This document shows, piece after piece, positions 55,191-63,878 of a DNA stretch of 64,000 nucleotides. The notes beneath the pieces were generated by a model, which worked only from the letters and a program-made list of their open reading frames with translations, did no database searches and was not told the origin of the DNA. Each line of letters starts with the position of its first letter. Positions within the stretch are counted from its first letter, which is position 1. The DNA is taken from assembly GCA_013332095.1 (NCBI GenBank), contig JABENI010000009.1, positions 62,001-126,000 of the forward strand. The letters run 5' to 3'. The position numbers were made by a program, and so were the translations under genes. The DNA comes from Candidatus Bathyoplasma sp. NZ. GTDB lineage: Bacteria; Bacillota_I; Bacilli_A; MAG-NZ.

Positions 55191-55359
55191 TATAAACTAT
55201 ATTATTGAGTGCTGTTGCTAAATTAACAACAAATTATTATAACATATTTTTGAAATAATTAAAACTGGTTGAAAAAACTTAAATAATTTATATTTTATTT
55301 TAAAGCAATTTTTTAAAAAAATTAACAAAAAAAATCTTGATAATTTTTGCTATTTAAAT

Positions 55360-55620
55360 ATGTTAAAATATTTTAGGAAAAATCAAATATATAAAGCCAA
55401 CCGAGTATTATAATCCTATTATAAATGTAATAAAGATTGTAGCTAACAATTAAAAATAGATGTTTCAAAATCAATTGATGTTAGATACATTAATGTTACA
55501 AAGCAGCAATAAAAAAAAACCAGATTAAACCTTTTTTTAGAAAAATAAAAAATTATTAATTATTTTTGATCGATACTACTTCTTACTCTTAGATTGTTGC
55601 TAGCAATATTTGTAAAAAAA
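55360..55620 (+). pseudogene. ispH 5' / small-gene 3' fusion relic, copy 5
   Basis: The promoter-side TTGATAATTTTTGCTATTTA and TTTTAGGAAAA are kept. The ispH part lacks its ATG, the join is AGCAGCAATAAAAAAAAA, and the close is TTGTTGCTAGCAATATTTG. A clean terminator hairpin follows near 55638. Confidence 0.78.
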
Positions 55621-55682
55621 AAAGTTTAAAAATAAAGAACAACCAAATTGTTGTTCTTTTGTTATATTTTGTAATATTTAAA

Positions 55683-56447
55683 TTAAATTTCTTCAATTTG
55701 TAGACTAGTTTTTTGTTCTTTTACCTGCTCGTAAAATAATGCAAGAGCAATATAATATTTTGAACGAATAAAAGCCATTAAAATAGAAAGTCCTATTAAT
55801 ACAGGTATTAGTGCTAATAATAATAATCCTAATGTGGCCAACGTTGTAGGATCAACGGTCGTAGGGTCGGTGGTTGTCATTGGAGCACCAATGAATGTCT
55901 TTAATGAAAAAATAATGACAAATGATAAAATAAAAAAACCAACCCACCATACTAGGAAATATCTTAAGGACAAAAGAAACATTTTTATTTTATTTTTTTT
56001 CATCAGTTCACAACTTTTTTTCAAAGTTTCAATTGTACTGAGAGATTGATAATCTTCATCAATCAAAATAAATGATACTAAACCAAATGCATAAGATAAA
56101 ATTATCCCTGGAACTATGAATAGTATAAATCCTATAAAAACAAATAAATAACCTAATAATAATGTACCCACTCTTTTAAATATTTTTGTGTTAGTACAAA
56201 CTTGAAATGCTATTGAAAAATCTTGTCCTTTTCCTTTTACTATGCTATAAGATAATTGAGCAAGCCCAATAGAAAGCACAGTACCAATCAAACACGAAGT
56301 TAGGATATTGAAAAACGGTAAAAACACAACAAAAATTGAAATTCCAAATGTTATCAATCTCCACAGCATTATAGAGCCGAAAACAGCTCCTTTAGGAAAT
56401 TCTTTTTCCTTTTTTACTAAATCTTTTATTATAATAATTTTAATCAC
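55683..56447 (-). CDS. DUF975-like membrane protein, paralogue 5
   Basis: 254 residues, close to paralogue 2 in the N-terminal half. It has a Thr-rich loop (TTTDPTTVDPTTLA) at the place where paralogue 2 has its extra loop. The tail KTSLQIEEI lacks the LLEDK insert. GTG start inside AGAGGTG; ATT at 56438 is the alternative. Confidence 0.85.
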   Translation of the reverse strand: MIKIIIIKDLVKKEKEFPKGAVFGSIMLWRLITFGISIFVVFLPFFNILTSCLIGTVLSIGLAQLSYSIVKGKGQDFSIAFQVCTNTKIFKRVGTLLLGYLFVFIGFILFIVPGIILSYAFGLVSFILIDEDYQSLSTIETLKKSCELMKKNKIKMFLLSLRYFLVWWVGFFILSFVIIFSLKTFIGAPMTTTDPTTVDPTTLATLGLLLLALIPVLIGLSILMAFIRSKYYIALALFYEQVKEQKTSLQIEEI

Positions 56448-56499
56448 CTCTTTATAATTTATCCAAATAATATTTTTTATTTATAAATTCTTTAAAATT

Positions 56500-56750
56500 A
56501 TGGACACAATGTCCGATAATTTTTTTGATGTTTTGAATGCTACCCAATTATCTTGGGGTTTAAATATTTTCTAACTTGGACGACTCACATCTTCTTCTAG
56601 CGGCTATTTAGAACAAATATCTAAGCAACAGCAAATTTTGTTTTTAATTCCCTTAATTAAAGTTATTTTACCAACAAATCACCTTTTTAAGAATAATCAA
56701 CTCTTCTTATTAGATCTTTTCGGTACTACTTCATTAATTAATTTTTCAGT
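56500..56750 (-). pseudogene. Vestigial small ORF upstream of paralogue 5
   Basis: Last of the five upstream relics: TEKLINEVV and IQNIKKIIG are still readable on the minus strand. The units to the right lack this part, which explains their shorter spacing. Confidence 0.45.
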
Positions 56751-56839
56751 ATTTTTAAACAATGTAATTAATTATATTGTTGAATACCATTGGCACTTTA
56801 AAAACGATTTATTATAACATATTTTCGAAATAATTAAAA

Positions 56840-57032
56840 ATTATTTTTAAGAAAAATCAAATAAAAGTAAACAATTATTATACTCATCTTATAAACGTAA
56901 TAAAGACTTAACTAATGATTAAATGTCGATGTTTCAAAATAAATTCATATTTAATACATTAATGTTACTTTGTAGCATTAAGAAAAAATTAGATTAAAAC
57001 TTTTTACTGTTAGCAATATTTGCAAAAAGAAT
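56840..57032 (+). pseudogene. ispH 5' / small-gene 3' fusion relic, copy 6
   Basis: Shortened copy: the ispH start region is kept from about AGAAAAATCAAATAAAAG, the join is GTAGCATTAAGAAAAAAT, and part of the small-gene tail is deleted before CTGTTAGCAATATTTGC. The hairpin near 57045-57070 is intact. Confidence 0.72.
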
Positions 57033-57094
57033 ATAAGTTTAAAAATAAAGAACAACCAAATTGTTGTTCTTCTGTGTAATTTTTACTATTTAAA

Positions 57095-57847
57095 TTAAAC
57101 TTCTTCAATCGCTTGAATAGCTTTATCTTCTTTTACCTGCTTATAAAATAAGGCAAGAGCAATATAATATTTTGAACTAATATAAGTAATTAAAAGGGCA
57201 AATACTATTGCTATGGGCATTATTAGTAATAATGATAATCCTAATGCGAATATTGCTGTGATATCCATGCCCCTAGCGCCAAAGGGTGTAATACTAGTGA
57301 ATGTCATTATGAAAAAAATAATGATTAATAAGAAAATAAAACGACCAACATAACATACTAGGAAATATCTTAATTGTAAAAGAAACATTTTCATTTTATT
57401 TTTTTTCATCAATTCGCAACTTTTTTTCAAAGTTTCAATTACGCTAAGAGACTCATAGTCTTCATCAATTAACATAAATGGTACTATACCAAGCCCATAA
57501 GTTAAAATTACCCCTGGAATTATGAAGATTATTAATCCTATAAAAACAAATAAATAACCTAATAATAATGTACCAAGTTCTTTATATCCGCTACTCCAAA
57601 TCTTAAGCGCTATTGAGAAATCTTCTCCTCTTCCCTTTACTATGCTATAAGATAATTGAGCAAGCCCAATAGACATTATAACACTAGTTAAATATGTAAT
57701 TATGAAGTTAACGGGCGCTACAAGCATAAAAAAAAATGAAATAACAATTGTTATAAATGTCCACAACAATATAGAGCCGAAAACAGCACCTTTAGGAAAT
57801 TCTTTTTCTTTTTTTACTAAATTTTTAATTATAATAATTTTAATCAC
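57095..57847 (-). CDS. DUF975-like membrane protein, paralogue 6
   Basis: 250 residues. The middle differs: ALKIWSSGYKELGTLLLGY replaces the FQVCTNTKIFKRVGT segment, with a short deletion. A loop SITPFGARGMDIT precedes the penultimate helix. The tail is KAIQAIEEV, the form seen in copies to its right, so it sits at the border between the two unit types. GTG start; ATT at 57838 is well spaced. Confidence 0.85.
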   Translation of the reverse strand: MIKIIIIKNLVKKEKEFPKGAVFGSILLWTFITIVISFFFMLVAPVNFIITYLTSVIMSIGLAQLSYSIVKGRGEDFSIALKIWSSGYKELGTLLLGYLFVFIGLIIFIIPGVILTYGLGIVPFMLIDEDYESLSVIETLKKSCELMKKNKMKMFLLQLRYFLVCYVGRFIFLLIIIFFIMTFTSITPFGARGMDITAIFALGLSLLLIMPIAIVFALLITYISSKYYIALALFYKQVKEDKAIQAIEEV

Positions 57848-57887
57848 CTCTTCATTGTTTTTTAATTAATTGATACACATTATAACA

Positions 57888-58098
57888 TATTTTAAAAGCC
57901 AAACGATTATTATCATCCTGTTATAAATGTATAAATATTGTAACTAACAATTAAAAATCAATGTTTCAAAATCAATTCATGTTTAGATACGTTAATGCTA
58001 CAAATCAGCGATAAGAAAAAATAACAGATTATTAATTATTTTTGATTGATACTACTTCTTACTCTTGTATTGATACAACAAAATTAGCAAAAGAAATA
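57888..58098 (+). pseudogene. ispH 5' / small-gene 3' fusion relic, copy 7
   Basis: It begins within the ispH start (AAAAGCCAAACGATTATTAT) and lacks the promoter part. It continues GTTTAGATACGTTAATGCTA, crosses the join ATCAGCGATAAGAAAAAA and ends in an altered small-gene tail. The hairpin near 58110-58140 follows. Confidence 0.75.
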
Positions 58099-58159
58099 TA
58101 AGTTTAAAGACAAAGAACAAAGAAATTGTTGTTCTTCTGTTTTGTTTTTACTATTTAAA

Positions 58160-58921
58160 TTAAACTTCTTCAATCGGTTGAACCGTTTTATCTTCTTTTA
58201 TTTGTTTATAGAATATTGCAAGAGCAATACAATATTTTGAGTAATACTGAGATAAAATCATAAAAAGTACTCCCCCCCATGGAACTATTACAGCTCCTGC
58301 TGTTGCGGTTCCCAAACCTATAGAATATATTAAGAATAAAATACCAGCTATAATTGAAATGCCAATTATTAAAAGAATAAATGGTAGAAAATATTTTAAT
58401 TGCAAATGAAACAATTTCATTTTATTATTTTTCATCAATTCCCAACTTTTTTTCAAAGTTTCTGTTATACTGAGTGATTGATAATCTTCATCAATTAAAA
58501 CAAATGGTACTAAAGCAAATGCATAAGATAAAATTATCCCTGGAATTATCAATAGTATTAATCCTATACATACAATTATATAACTTAATATCATTGTAAA
58601 CATTCTTTTAAATATTTTTGTGTTAGTAAAAACTTGAAACGCTATTGAGAATTTTTCTCCTTTTTCCCTTACTATGCTGTATGATAATTGAGAAATTCCA
58701 ATGGAAAATACAGAACTAATTAAGATCACAATTAGTTGGTTTATAATGCCAAACTGTACTATATTATTACTAGGATGGCCATAAGATACATCAGAAAAAT
58801 CAAAACCAATAACTATAATTATGAGCGTTATGACTCCCCATAACTGCATAAATAAATTGCCAGAGTTATTTTTTGGAAGAAATTCTTTTTCCTTTTTTAC
58901 TATATTTTTAATTGTAATCAT
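58160..58921 (-). CDS. DUF975-like membrane protein, paralogue 7 (ATG start)
   Basis: 253 residues. One of two copies with a true ATG, seven bases after AGAGGT (ATTAAAATG). It begins MITIKNIVKKEKEFLPK. The region VIGFDFSDVSYGHPSNN before the second helix is related to paralogues 8 and 9. The C-terminal helix reads YYSKYCIALAIFYKQIKEDK and the tail KTVQPIEEV. Because the ATG aligns with ATT in the other copies, it marks the likely ancestral start. Confidence 0.88.
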   Translation of the reverse strand: MITIKNIVKKEKEFLPKNNSGNLFMQLWGVITLIIIVIGFDFSDVSYGHPSNNIVQFGIINQLIVILISSVFSIGISQLSYSIVREKGEKFSIAFQVFTNTKIFKRMFTMILSYIIVCIGLILLIIPGIILSYAFALVPFVLIDEDYQSLSITETLKKSWELMKNNKMKLFHLQLKYFLPFILLIIGISIIAGILFLIYSIGLGTATAGAVIVPWGGVLFMILSQYYSKYCIALAIFYKQIKEDKTVQPIEEV

Positions 58922-59077
58922 TTTAATTACCTCTTTATAGTTTATCCAATAAATTGATTGGATTTATAAACATTTTTAACTGATACTATTTCAATTAGTA
59001 TAATATTATAACATATTTTAGAGGAATTAATAAAATGTACATACAGGGAAATTTTGCTATTAGAGGATGATAAAACA

Positions 59078-59340
59078 TTTTAGGAGGATAATAATGGAAA
59101 TCAAATATATAAAGCCAAATGGTTATTATAATGCTGTTATAAACATAATAAAGATTGCAACTAACAATTAAAAATCGATGTTTCAAAATCAATTCATGTT
59201 TAGATACGTTAATGCTACAAATCAGCAATAAAAAAACAGATTAAAATTTTTTTTGGAAAAATAACAGATTATTAATTATTTTTGATTGGCACTACTTCTT
59301 ACTCTTGCATTGATACAACCAAATTAGCAAAAGAAATATA
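59078..59340 (+). pseudogene. ispH 5' / small-gene 3' fusion relic, copy 8 (best preserved)
   Basis: The ribosome site TAGGAGG and the ATG (59094) are intact, and 25 codons remain open: MEIKYIKPNGYYNAVINIIK and then IATNN-stop. In ispH the same stretch is MEIKYINPNGYCSGVVKAVR; the cluster Cys is now Tyr. After the stop, similarity continues to the join (AGCAATAAAAAAACAG) and into the small-gene tail. Confidence 0.85.
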
Positions 59341-59399
59341 AGTTTAAAAATAAAGAACAACCAAATTGTTGTTCTTCTGTGTTATTTTTATTATTTAAA

Positions 59400-60200
59400 T
59401 TAAACTTCTTCAATCGGTTGAATAGTTTTATCTTCTTTTATTTGCTTATAGAATATGGCAAGAGCAATATAATATTTTGAGTAAATATAGAATGAATAAA
59501 CAAAAGCTCCTATTATCAATGGTGTTAATAATAATAATATTATTATTAAAGATACGGAGATTCCCATAACAATTAATATTACTAATAAAATACTAAATAC
59601 AATTGAAAAGACAAGCGTAAAAATAAAAAATGGTAGAAAATATTTTAATTGCAAAAGAAACAAGTTCATTTTATTATTTTTCATCAATTCCCAACTTTTT
59701 TTCAAAGTTTCTATTACACTAAGAGAATGATAATCTTCATCAATCAAAATAAATGATAGCACACCAAACACATAAGTTAAAAAAATACCTGGTACTATCA
59801 ATAGTTTTAATCCTATCCGTATAGATATAATACTTAAAATCGCTATCAACGTTCTTTTAAATATTTTTGTGTCAGTCCAAACTTGAAAAGCTATCGATAA
59901 TTCTTTTCCTTTTCCCCTTACTATGCTGTATGATAATTGAGCAACTCCAATCGCAAATACAGAACCAATTAAGGTCACAATTAGTTGATTTATAATGCCA
60001 AATTTTACTATATTATAATAAGTAGGATCAGAAGATATATCAGAAAAATCAAAACTAGAAACAAAACCAGAAAAATCAAAACCTATAAACATAATTATGG
60101 TCACTATCACTGTCCATAAGAACACAAAGGCGAAGATAGTTCCTTTAGGAAATTCTTTTTCCTTTTTTACTATATCTTTAATTGTAATAATTTTAATCAC
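59400..60200 (-). CDS. DUF975-like membrane protein, paralogue 8
   Basis: 266 residues from GTG at 60200; an in-frame TTG at 60218 would add six. A partly repeated element is visible near the N-terminus (FDFSGFVSS, then FDFSDISSDP), shared only with paralogue 9. The motif SVIETLKKSWELMKNNKMNL is intact. ATT at 60191 is six bases after GAGGTG and matches the ATG of copy 7. Confidence 0.84.
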   Translation of the reverse strand: MIKIITIKDIVKKEKEFPKGTIFAFVFLWTVIVTIIMFIGFDFSGFVSSFDFSDISSDPTYYNIVKFGIINQLIVTLIGSVFAIGVAQLSYSIVRGKGKELSIAFQVWTDTKIFKRTLIAILSIISIRIGLKLLIVPGIFLTYVFGVLSFILIDEDYHSLSVIETLKKSWELMKNNKMNLFLLQLKYFLPFFIFTLVFSIVFSILLVILIVMGISVSLIIILLLLTPLIIGAFVYSFYIYSKYYIALAIFYKQIKEDKTIQPIEEV

Positions 60201-60240
60201 CTCTTCATTGTTTTTCAATTAAATGATATTACATTATAAC

Positions 60241-60478
60241 ATATTTTAAAAGCCAAACGATTATTATAATCCTGCTATAAACATAATAAAGATTGCAACT
60301 AACAATTAAAAATCAATGGTTTAAAATCAATTCAGGTTTAGATACGTTAATGCTACAAATCAACGGTAAGAAAAAATAAGATTAAAATTTTTTTTGGAAA
60401 AATATAGACTATTAATTATTTTTGATCGCCAGTACTTCTTACTCTCGGATTGTTGTTGCAATATTGGCAAAAAAATAT
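60241..60478 (+). pseudogene. ispH 5' / small-gene 3' fusion relic, copy 9
   Basis: Like copy 7 it starts inside ispH (TTTTAAAAGCCAAACG). The join is ATCAACGGTAAGAAAAAA, and the tail TTGTTGTTGCAATATTGGC is close to the small-gene end. The hairpin near 60495-60520 is perfect. Confidence 0.75.
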
Positions 60479-60538
60479 AAGTTTAAAAATAAAGAACAAC
60501 AAAATTGTTGTTCTTCTGCGTTGTTTTTACTATTTAAA

Positions 60539-61342
60539 TTAAACTTCTTCAATCGGTTGAATAGTGTTATCTTCTTTTATTTGCTTATAGAATATGGCAA
60601 GAGCAATATAATATTTTGAGTAAATATAAAATGAATAAACATAAGCTCCTATAATAAATGGTATTAATAGTAATAATATTAATGGTATTAATGATATGGA
60701 GATTTCCATAATAATTAATATTACTAACAAAATAGTAAATATAATTGAAGCAACAAATGTAAAAATAATAAACGGTAGAAAATATTTTAATTGTAAAAGA
60801 AACAATTTCATTTTATTATTTTTCATCAATTCCCAACTTTTTTTCAAAGTTTCTATTACACTAAGAGATTGATAATCTTCATCAATCAAAATATATCTTA
60901 CGGAAATAAACGCATAATATAAAATTATCCCTGGTACTATCAATAATATTAATCCTATCCACATAATCACATAACTTAAGATTACTGCTAACATTCTTTT
61001 AAATATTTTTTTGTTAGTCCAAACTTGAAAAGCTATTGATAAATCTTTTCCTTTTCCTCTTACTATGCTGTACGATAACTGAGCAATTCCAACCAAAAAT
61101 ACAGAACCAATTAAGAACCCAATTAGTTGGTTTATAAAGCCCAATTTTACTACATTATAATAAGCAGGGTCAGAAGATATATCAGAAAAGTCAAAACTAA
61201 AAACAAAACTAGAAAAATCAAAACCAATAAACAGAATTATGGCCACTAACACTGTCCATAAGAACATAAAGGCGAAGATAGTTCCATTAGGAAATTCTTT
61301 TTCCTTTTTTACTACATCTTTAATTGTAATAATTTGAATCAC
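60539..61342 (-). CDS. DUF975-like membrane protein, paralogue 9
   Basis: 267 residues and the nearest relative of paralogue 8, sharing the FDFSSFVFS/FDFSDISSDP element. One segment (LYYAFISVRYILIDEDYQSL) is instead like paralogue 1. The tail is NTIQPIEEV. GTG start at 61342 inside the ribosome site; ATT at 61333 is the well-spaced codon (here after ATTCAA). Confidence 0.84.
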   Translation of the reverse strand: MIQIITIKDVVKKEKEFPNGTIFAFMFLWTVLVAIILFIGFDFSSFVFSFDFSDISSDPAYYNVVKLGFINQLIGFLIGSVFLVGIAQLSYSIVRGKGKDLSIAFQVWTNKKIFKRMLAVILSYVIMWIGLILLIVPGIILYYAFISVRYILIDEDYQSLSVIETLKKSWELMKNNKMKLFLLQLKYFLPFIIFTFVASIIFTILLVILIIMEISISLIPLILLLLIPFIIGAYVYSFYIYSKYYIALAIFYKQIKEDNTIQPIEEV

Positions 61343-61424
61343 CTCTTCATATTTTTCAATTAATTGCTATTGTTGCACAAATAATCTATTATTACTATAA
61401 CATATTTTAAAATAATTGGAAAAA

Positions 61425-61674
61425 ATCGGAGAAATAAAATATATAAAGCCAAATGAGCATTATAATCCAATTATAAATGTAATAAAGATTGTAACTAACA
61501 ATTAAATGCCGATGTTTCAAAATCAATTCCTGTTAGATGCATTAATGCTACAAATCAGCGATAAGAAAAAATCAGATTAAACCTTTTTTGGAAAAATAAT
61601 AGATTATTAATTATTTTTGATTGTACTACTTCTCACCTGGGGATTAGTGTTAGCAATATTGGCAAAAAAATATA
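61425..61674 (+). pseudogene. ispH 5' / small-gene 3' fusion relic, copy 10
   Basis: GGAGAAATAAAATATATAAA aligns with the ispH start (ATG lost). The join is ATCAGCGATAAGAAAAAA and the small-gene close GGATTAGTGTTAGCAATATT is well preserved. A perfect hairpin follows near 61685-61715. Confidence 0.8.
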
Positions 61675-61733
61675 AGTTTAAAAATAAAGAACAACAAAAT
61701 TGTTGTTCTTCTGCGTTGTTTTTACTATTTAAA

Positions 61734-62459
61734 TTAAACTGCTTCAATCGATTGAATAGTTTTATCTTCTTTTATTTGCTTATAGAATATTGCAAGAGCA
61801 ATATAATATTTTGAACTAATATAAATTAAGAAAATAATAAATGCTAGGTACGTAATCACTGCTAGGACGATTGCTAATAATATTCCTAAATAGCCTATCA
61901 TATCATCAAGGCCTAAAATAATAAATACTTCTAAAAAGGTAAAAAAAACAACAATAACTAAATATCTTAATTGCAAAAGGAATAATTTTATTTTATTTTC
62001 CTTCATCAATTCATAACTTTTTTTCAATGTTTCAATTGCACTAAGAGATTGATAATCTTCATCAATCAAAATAAATGGTAGCACACCAAACGCATAAATT
62101 AAAATTATCCCTGGAACTATGAATAATATTAATCCTATCCCAATAATTAAATAACTTAACAACAATATACCCACTTTTTTAAATGTTTTTGGGTTAGTCA
62201 AAAACTGAAATGCTATTGAGAAACCTTGTCCTTTTCCCTTTACTATGCTATAAGCTAATTGAGTAATTCCAATACTAATCACAACACCACTTAACATTAA
62301 AACTATTTGTGATAGAATATTAAATGGTATTGCTCTTCCAAAAATCATAAAAAAAAATGGAATTACAAATAATATCAGTTCCCACAATATTATAGAGCCG
62401 AAGACAGTTCTTTTTGGAAATTCTTTTTCCTTTTTTACTAAATTTTTAATTATAATCAT
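61734..62459 (-). CDS. DUF975-like membrane protein, paralogue 10 (ATG start)
   Basis: 241 residues. ATG at 62459, six bases after AGAGGTG (ATTACAATG). It begins MIIIKNLVKKEKEFPKR. The last third is shorter and more diverged (LVIVVFFTFLEVFIILGLDD) and lacks the extra loops. The tail is KTIQSIEAV. Divergent from the intact ispH, with 221 bases between the two starts. Confidence 0.87.
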   Translation of the reverse strand: MIIIKNLVKKEKEFPKRTVFGSIILWELILFVIPFFFMIFGRAIPFNILSQIVLMLSGVVISIGITQLAYSIVKGKGQGFSIAFQFLTNPKTFKKVGILLLSYLIIGIGLILFIVPGIILIYAFGVLPFILIDEDYQSLSAIETLKKSYELMKENKIKLFLLQLRYLVIVVFFTFLEVFIILGLDDMIGYLGILLAIVLAVITYLAFIIFLIYISSKYYIALAIFYKQIKEDKTIQSIEAV

Positions 62460-62619
62460 TGTAATCACCTCTATATAGTTTATCCACCTAATCGATTGCA
62501 ATTTATAAACATTTTAATTGATGCTGTTTATCAATTAACCTGAGACTACCATAGCATATTTCAAAAAAATTAAGAAAAAGTAGATTTTATTTTTTTAAAA
62601 AAATCAAATTAATAAAAAA

Positions 62620-62633
62620 CAGTATGTATACTG
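62620..62633. promoter_or_regulatory. Palindrome CAGTAT-GT-ATACTG upstream of ispH
   Basis: A perfect 14-base dyad 48 bases before the ispH ATG. It lies at or just before a weak promoter (CTGATA, 16 bases, TATGAT at 62653-62658). It is absent from the ispH relics. It may be an operator in the divergent region, or chance. Confidence 0.35.
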
Positions 62634-62680
62634 ATAAATTTTACGTTTAAAGTATGATAAAATATTTTAGGAGGAATAAA

Positions 62681-63571
62681 ATGGAAATCAAATATATAAA
62701 CCCAAATGGTTACTGTAGCGGTGTTGTAAAGGCAGTAAGGATTGTAGTTAATGCAATAAATAGCGATGCGCCAAAACCAATTCATGTTTACGGAATGTTA
62801 ATTCACAATAAAATGTTAATAGGTGCTTTAACTGAATTAGGGGTAAATACAATTGTTAATCCTAAATTGTCTGATTTAGATAATTTAACTGGTACTGTTA
62901 TTTTCACTGCACATGGTGTTTTGGATACTGTTAAACAGTATGCTATTGATAAAAATCTACATGTGATTGATTCTTCATGTAAAGATGTTGTAAAAATACA
63001 TAATATTATTAAAAAAAAATTAACTCAAGGTTTTGAAATAATTTTCGTAGGTAAAAAAAATCATCCTGAGGCCAATGCTGTTTTATTCGATAAAAAAATT
63101 CATTTAGTTGAAACCATTGATGATTTAGAGAGATTAAAGAAAAAACCTAAATATTTTGTAACTAATCAAACTACTTTAAACATTGAAGAGTTAAAAAATA
63201 TCTTTGATTACATAACAAATAATTTCAATTCTGAAATAAACGAGGAAATCTGCAGTGCTACTAGACTTAGACAGTTAGCTTTAAAAAATGCTGAGCTTTT
63301 TGATCTAGTATACATAGTTGGCGATCAACTTAGCAACAATGCAAATAGTTTAACTAAAATGCACAAAAAAGCAATTTTAATTGAATCTGTCGCTGATATT
63401 GATGAAAAAGACTTATCGGTAAAGAAGATTGGTATTGCTGCAAGTGCAAGTACTCCCAAAAAAATTACTGAAGAAGTGTATAATTTTTTACTAGAATACA
63501 AAAATAATAACGAGATAGATGTGCCTAAAAAATCTAATTTAACAAAAAAAGAAATATTATCGTTAAAATAG
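62681..63571 (+). CDS. ispH: 4-hydroxy-3-methylbut-2-enyl diphosphate reductase IspH
   Basis: 296 residues. Last step of the MEP pathway: HMBPP to IPP and DMAPP, with a 4Fe-4S cluster. The three cluster Cys are in NPNGYCSGV (Cys12), DSSCKDV and EEICSATRLRQ. Substrate-binding parts VYGMLIHNK and FTAHGV are present, and ASASTPKKI near the end is typical. The ATG follows TTTTAGGAGGAATAAA. It is the only intact copy beside ten relics of its first ~130 bases, as expected for an essential gene. Confidence 0.95.
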   Translation: MEIKYINPNGYCSGVVKAVRIVVNAINSDAPKPIHVYGMLIHNKMLIGALTELGVNTIVNPKLSDLDNLTGTVIFTAHGVLDTVKQYAIDKNLHVIDSSCKDVVKIHNIIKKKLTQGFEIIFVGKKNHPEANAVLFDKKIHLVETIDDLERLKKKPKYFVTNQTTLNIEELKNIFDYITNNFNSEINEEICSATRLRQLALKNAELFDLVYIVGDQLSNNANSLTKMHKKAILIESVADIDEKDLSVKKIGIAASASTPKKITEEVYNFLLEYKNNNEIDVPKKSNLTKKEILSLK

Positions 63572-63572
63572 T

Positions 63573-63601
63573 TTGCAAAAATAGTAAAAAAAATATATAA
63601 T
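63573..63601 (+). promoter_or_regulatory. Promoter of the 65-residue membrane-protein gene
   Basis: TTGCAA (63573-63578), a 17-base spacer and TATAAT (63596-63601), 29 bases before the start codon. Confidence 0.65.
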
Positions 63602-63630
63602 TGAATAGTTATATTTAGTAGAGGTGACTA

Positions 63631-63828
63631 ATGGATAAAAAGAAAGAAAAGAAAGACAGAAAAAAAAGTTTTCACTTTGTTAGAAGACATGATAATACTG
63701 TCGATGTAGCAATAAGAAAAAATCCGGCCAAAACTCTTTTTGGCAAAATAGTAGGAATATTAATTATTATTGGATTTGTAGTCCTTCCTATTGTGGGATT
63801 AGTGTTTGCAATATTTGCAAAAATTTAA
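63631..63828 (+). CDS. Small basic membrane protein
   Basis: 65 residues. A very basic N-terminus (MDKKKEKKDRKKSFHFVRRH), a middle VDVAIRKNPAKTLFGK and one helix (about 43-63, IVGILIIIGFVVLPIVGLVF). I do not recognise the family. AGAGGTGA six bases upstream sets the start. Its last ~110 bases occur as relics in every spacer of the DUF975 array, so it was part of the amplified unit. Confidence 0.75.
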   Translation: MDKKKEKKDRKKSFHFVRRHDNTVDVAIRKNPAKTLFGKIVGILIIIGFVVLPIVGLVFAIFAKI

Positions 63829-63832
63829 TTTT

Positions 63833-63871
63833 AGAAAAAAAGAACAACTAAATGGAGTTCTTTTTTTTAAT
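63833..63871. terminator. Convergent terminator between small gene and paralogue 11
   Basis: AAAGAAC and GTTCTTT pair around an 11-base loop and are followed by T. The array spacers carry a tighter version of this hairpin (arms AAGAACAA/TTGTTCTT). Confidence 0.75.
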
Positions 63872-63878
63872 TGTTTAA

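Noticed and set aside
59094-59171. 25-codon ORF with ATG and perfect Shine-Dalgarno
   Set aside because: It is the start of an ispH relic; the sequence matches ispH and the frame ends at a mutational stop.
60422-61814. Two similar plus-strand ORFs of 65 codons at 60422 and 61617
   Set aside because: They are made of the small-gene relic tail, the terminator and the antisense of the DUF975 gene end; no ribosome site is present.
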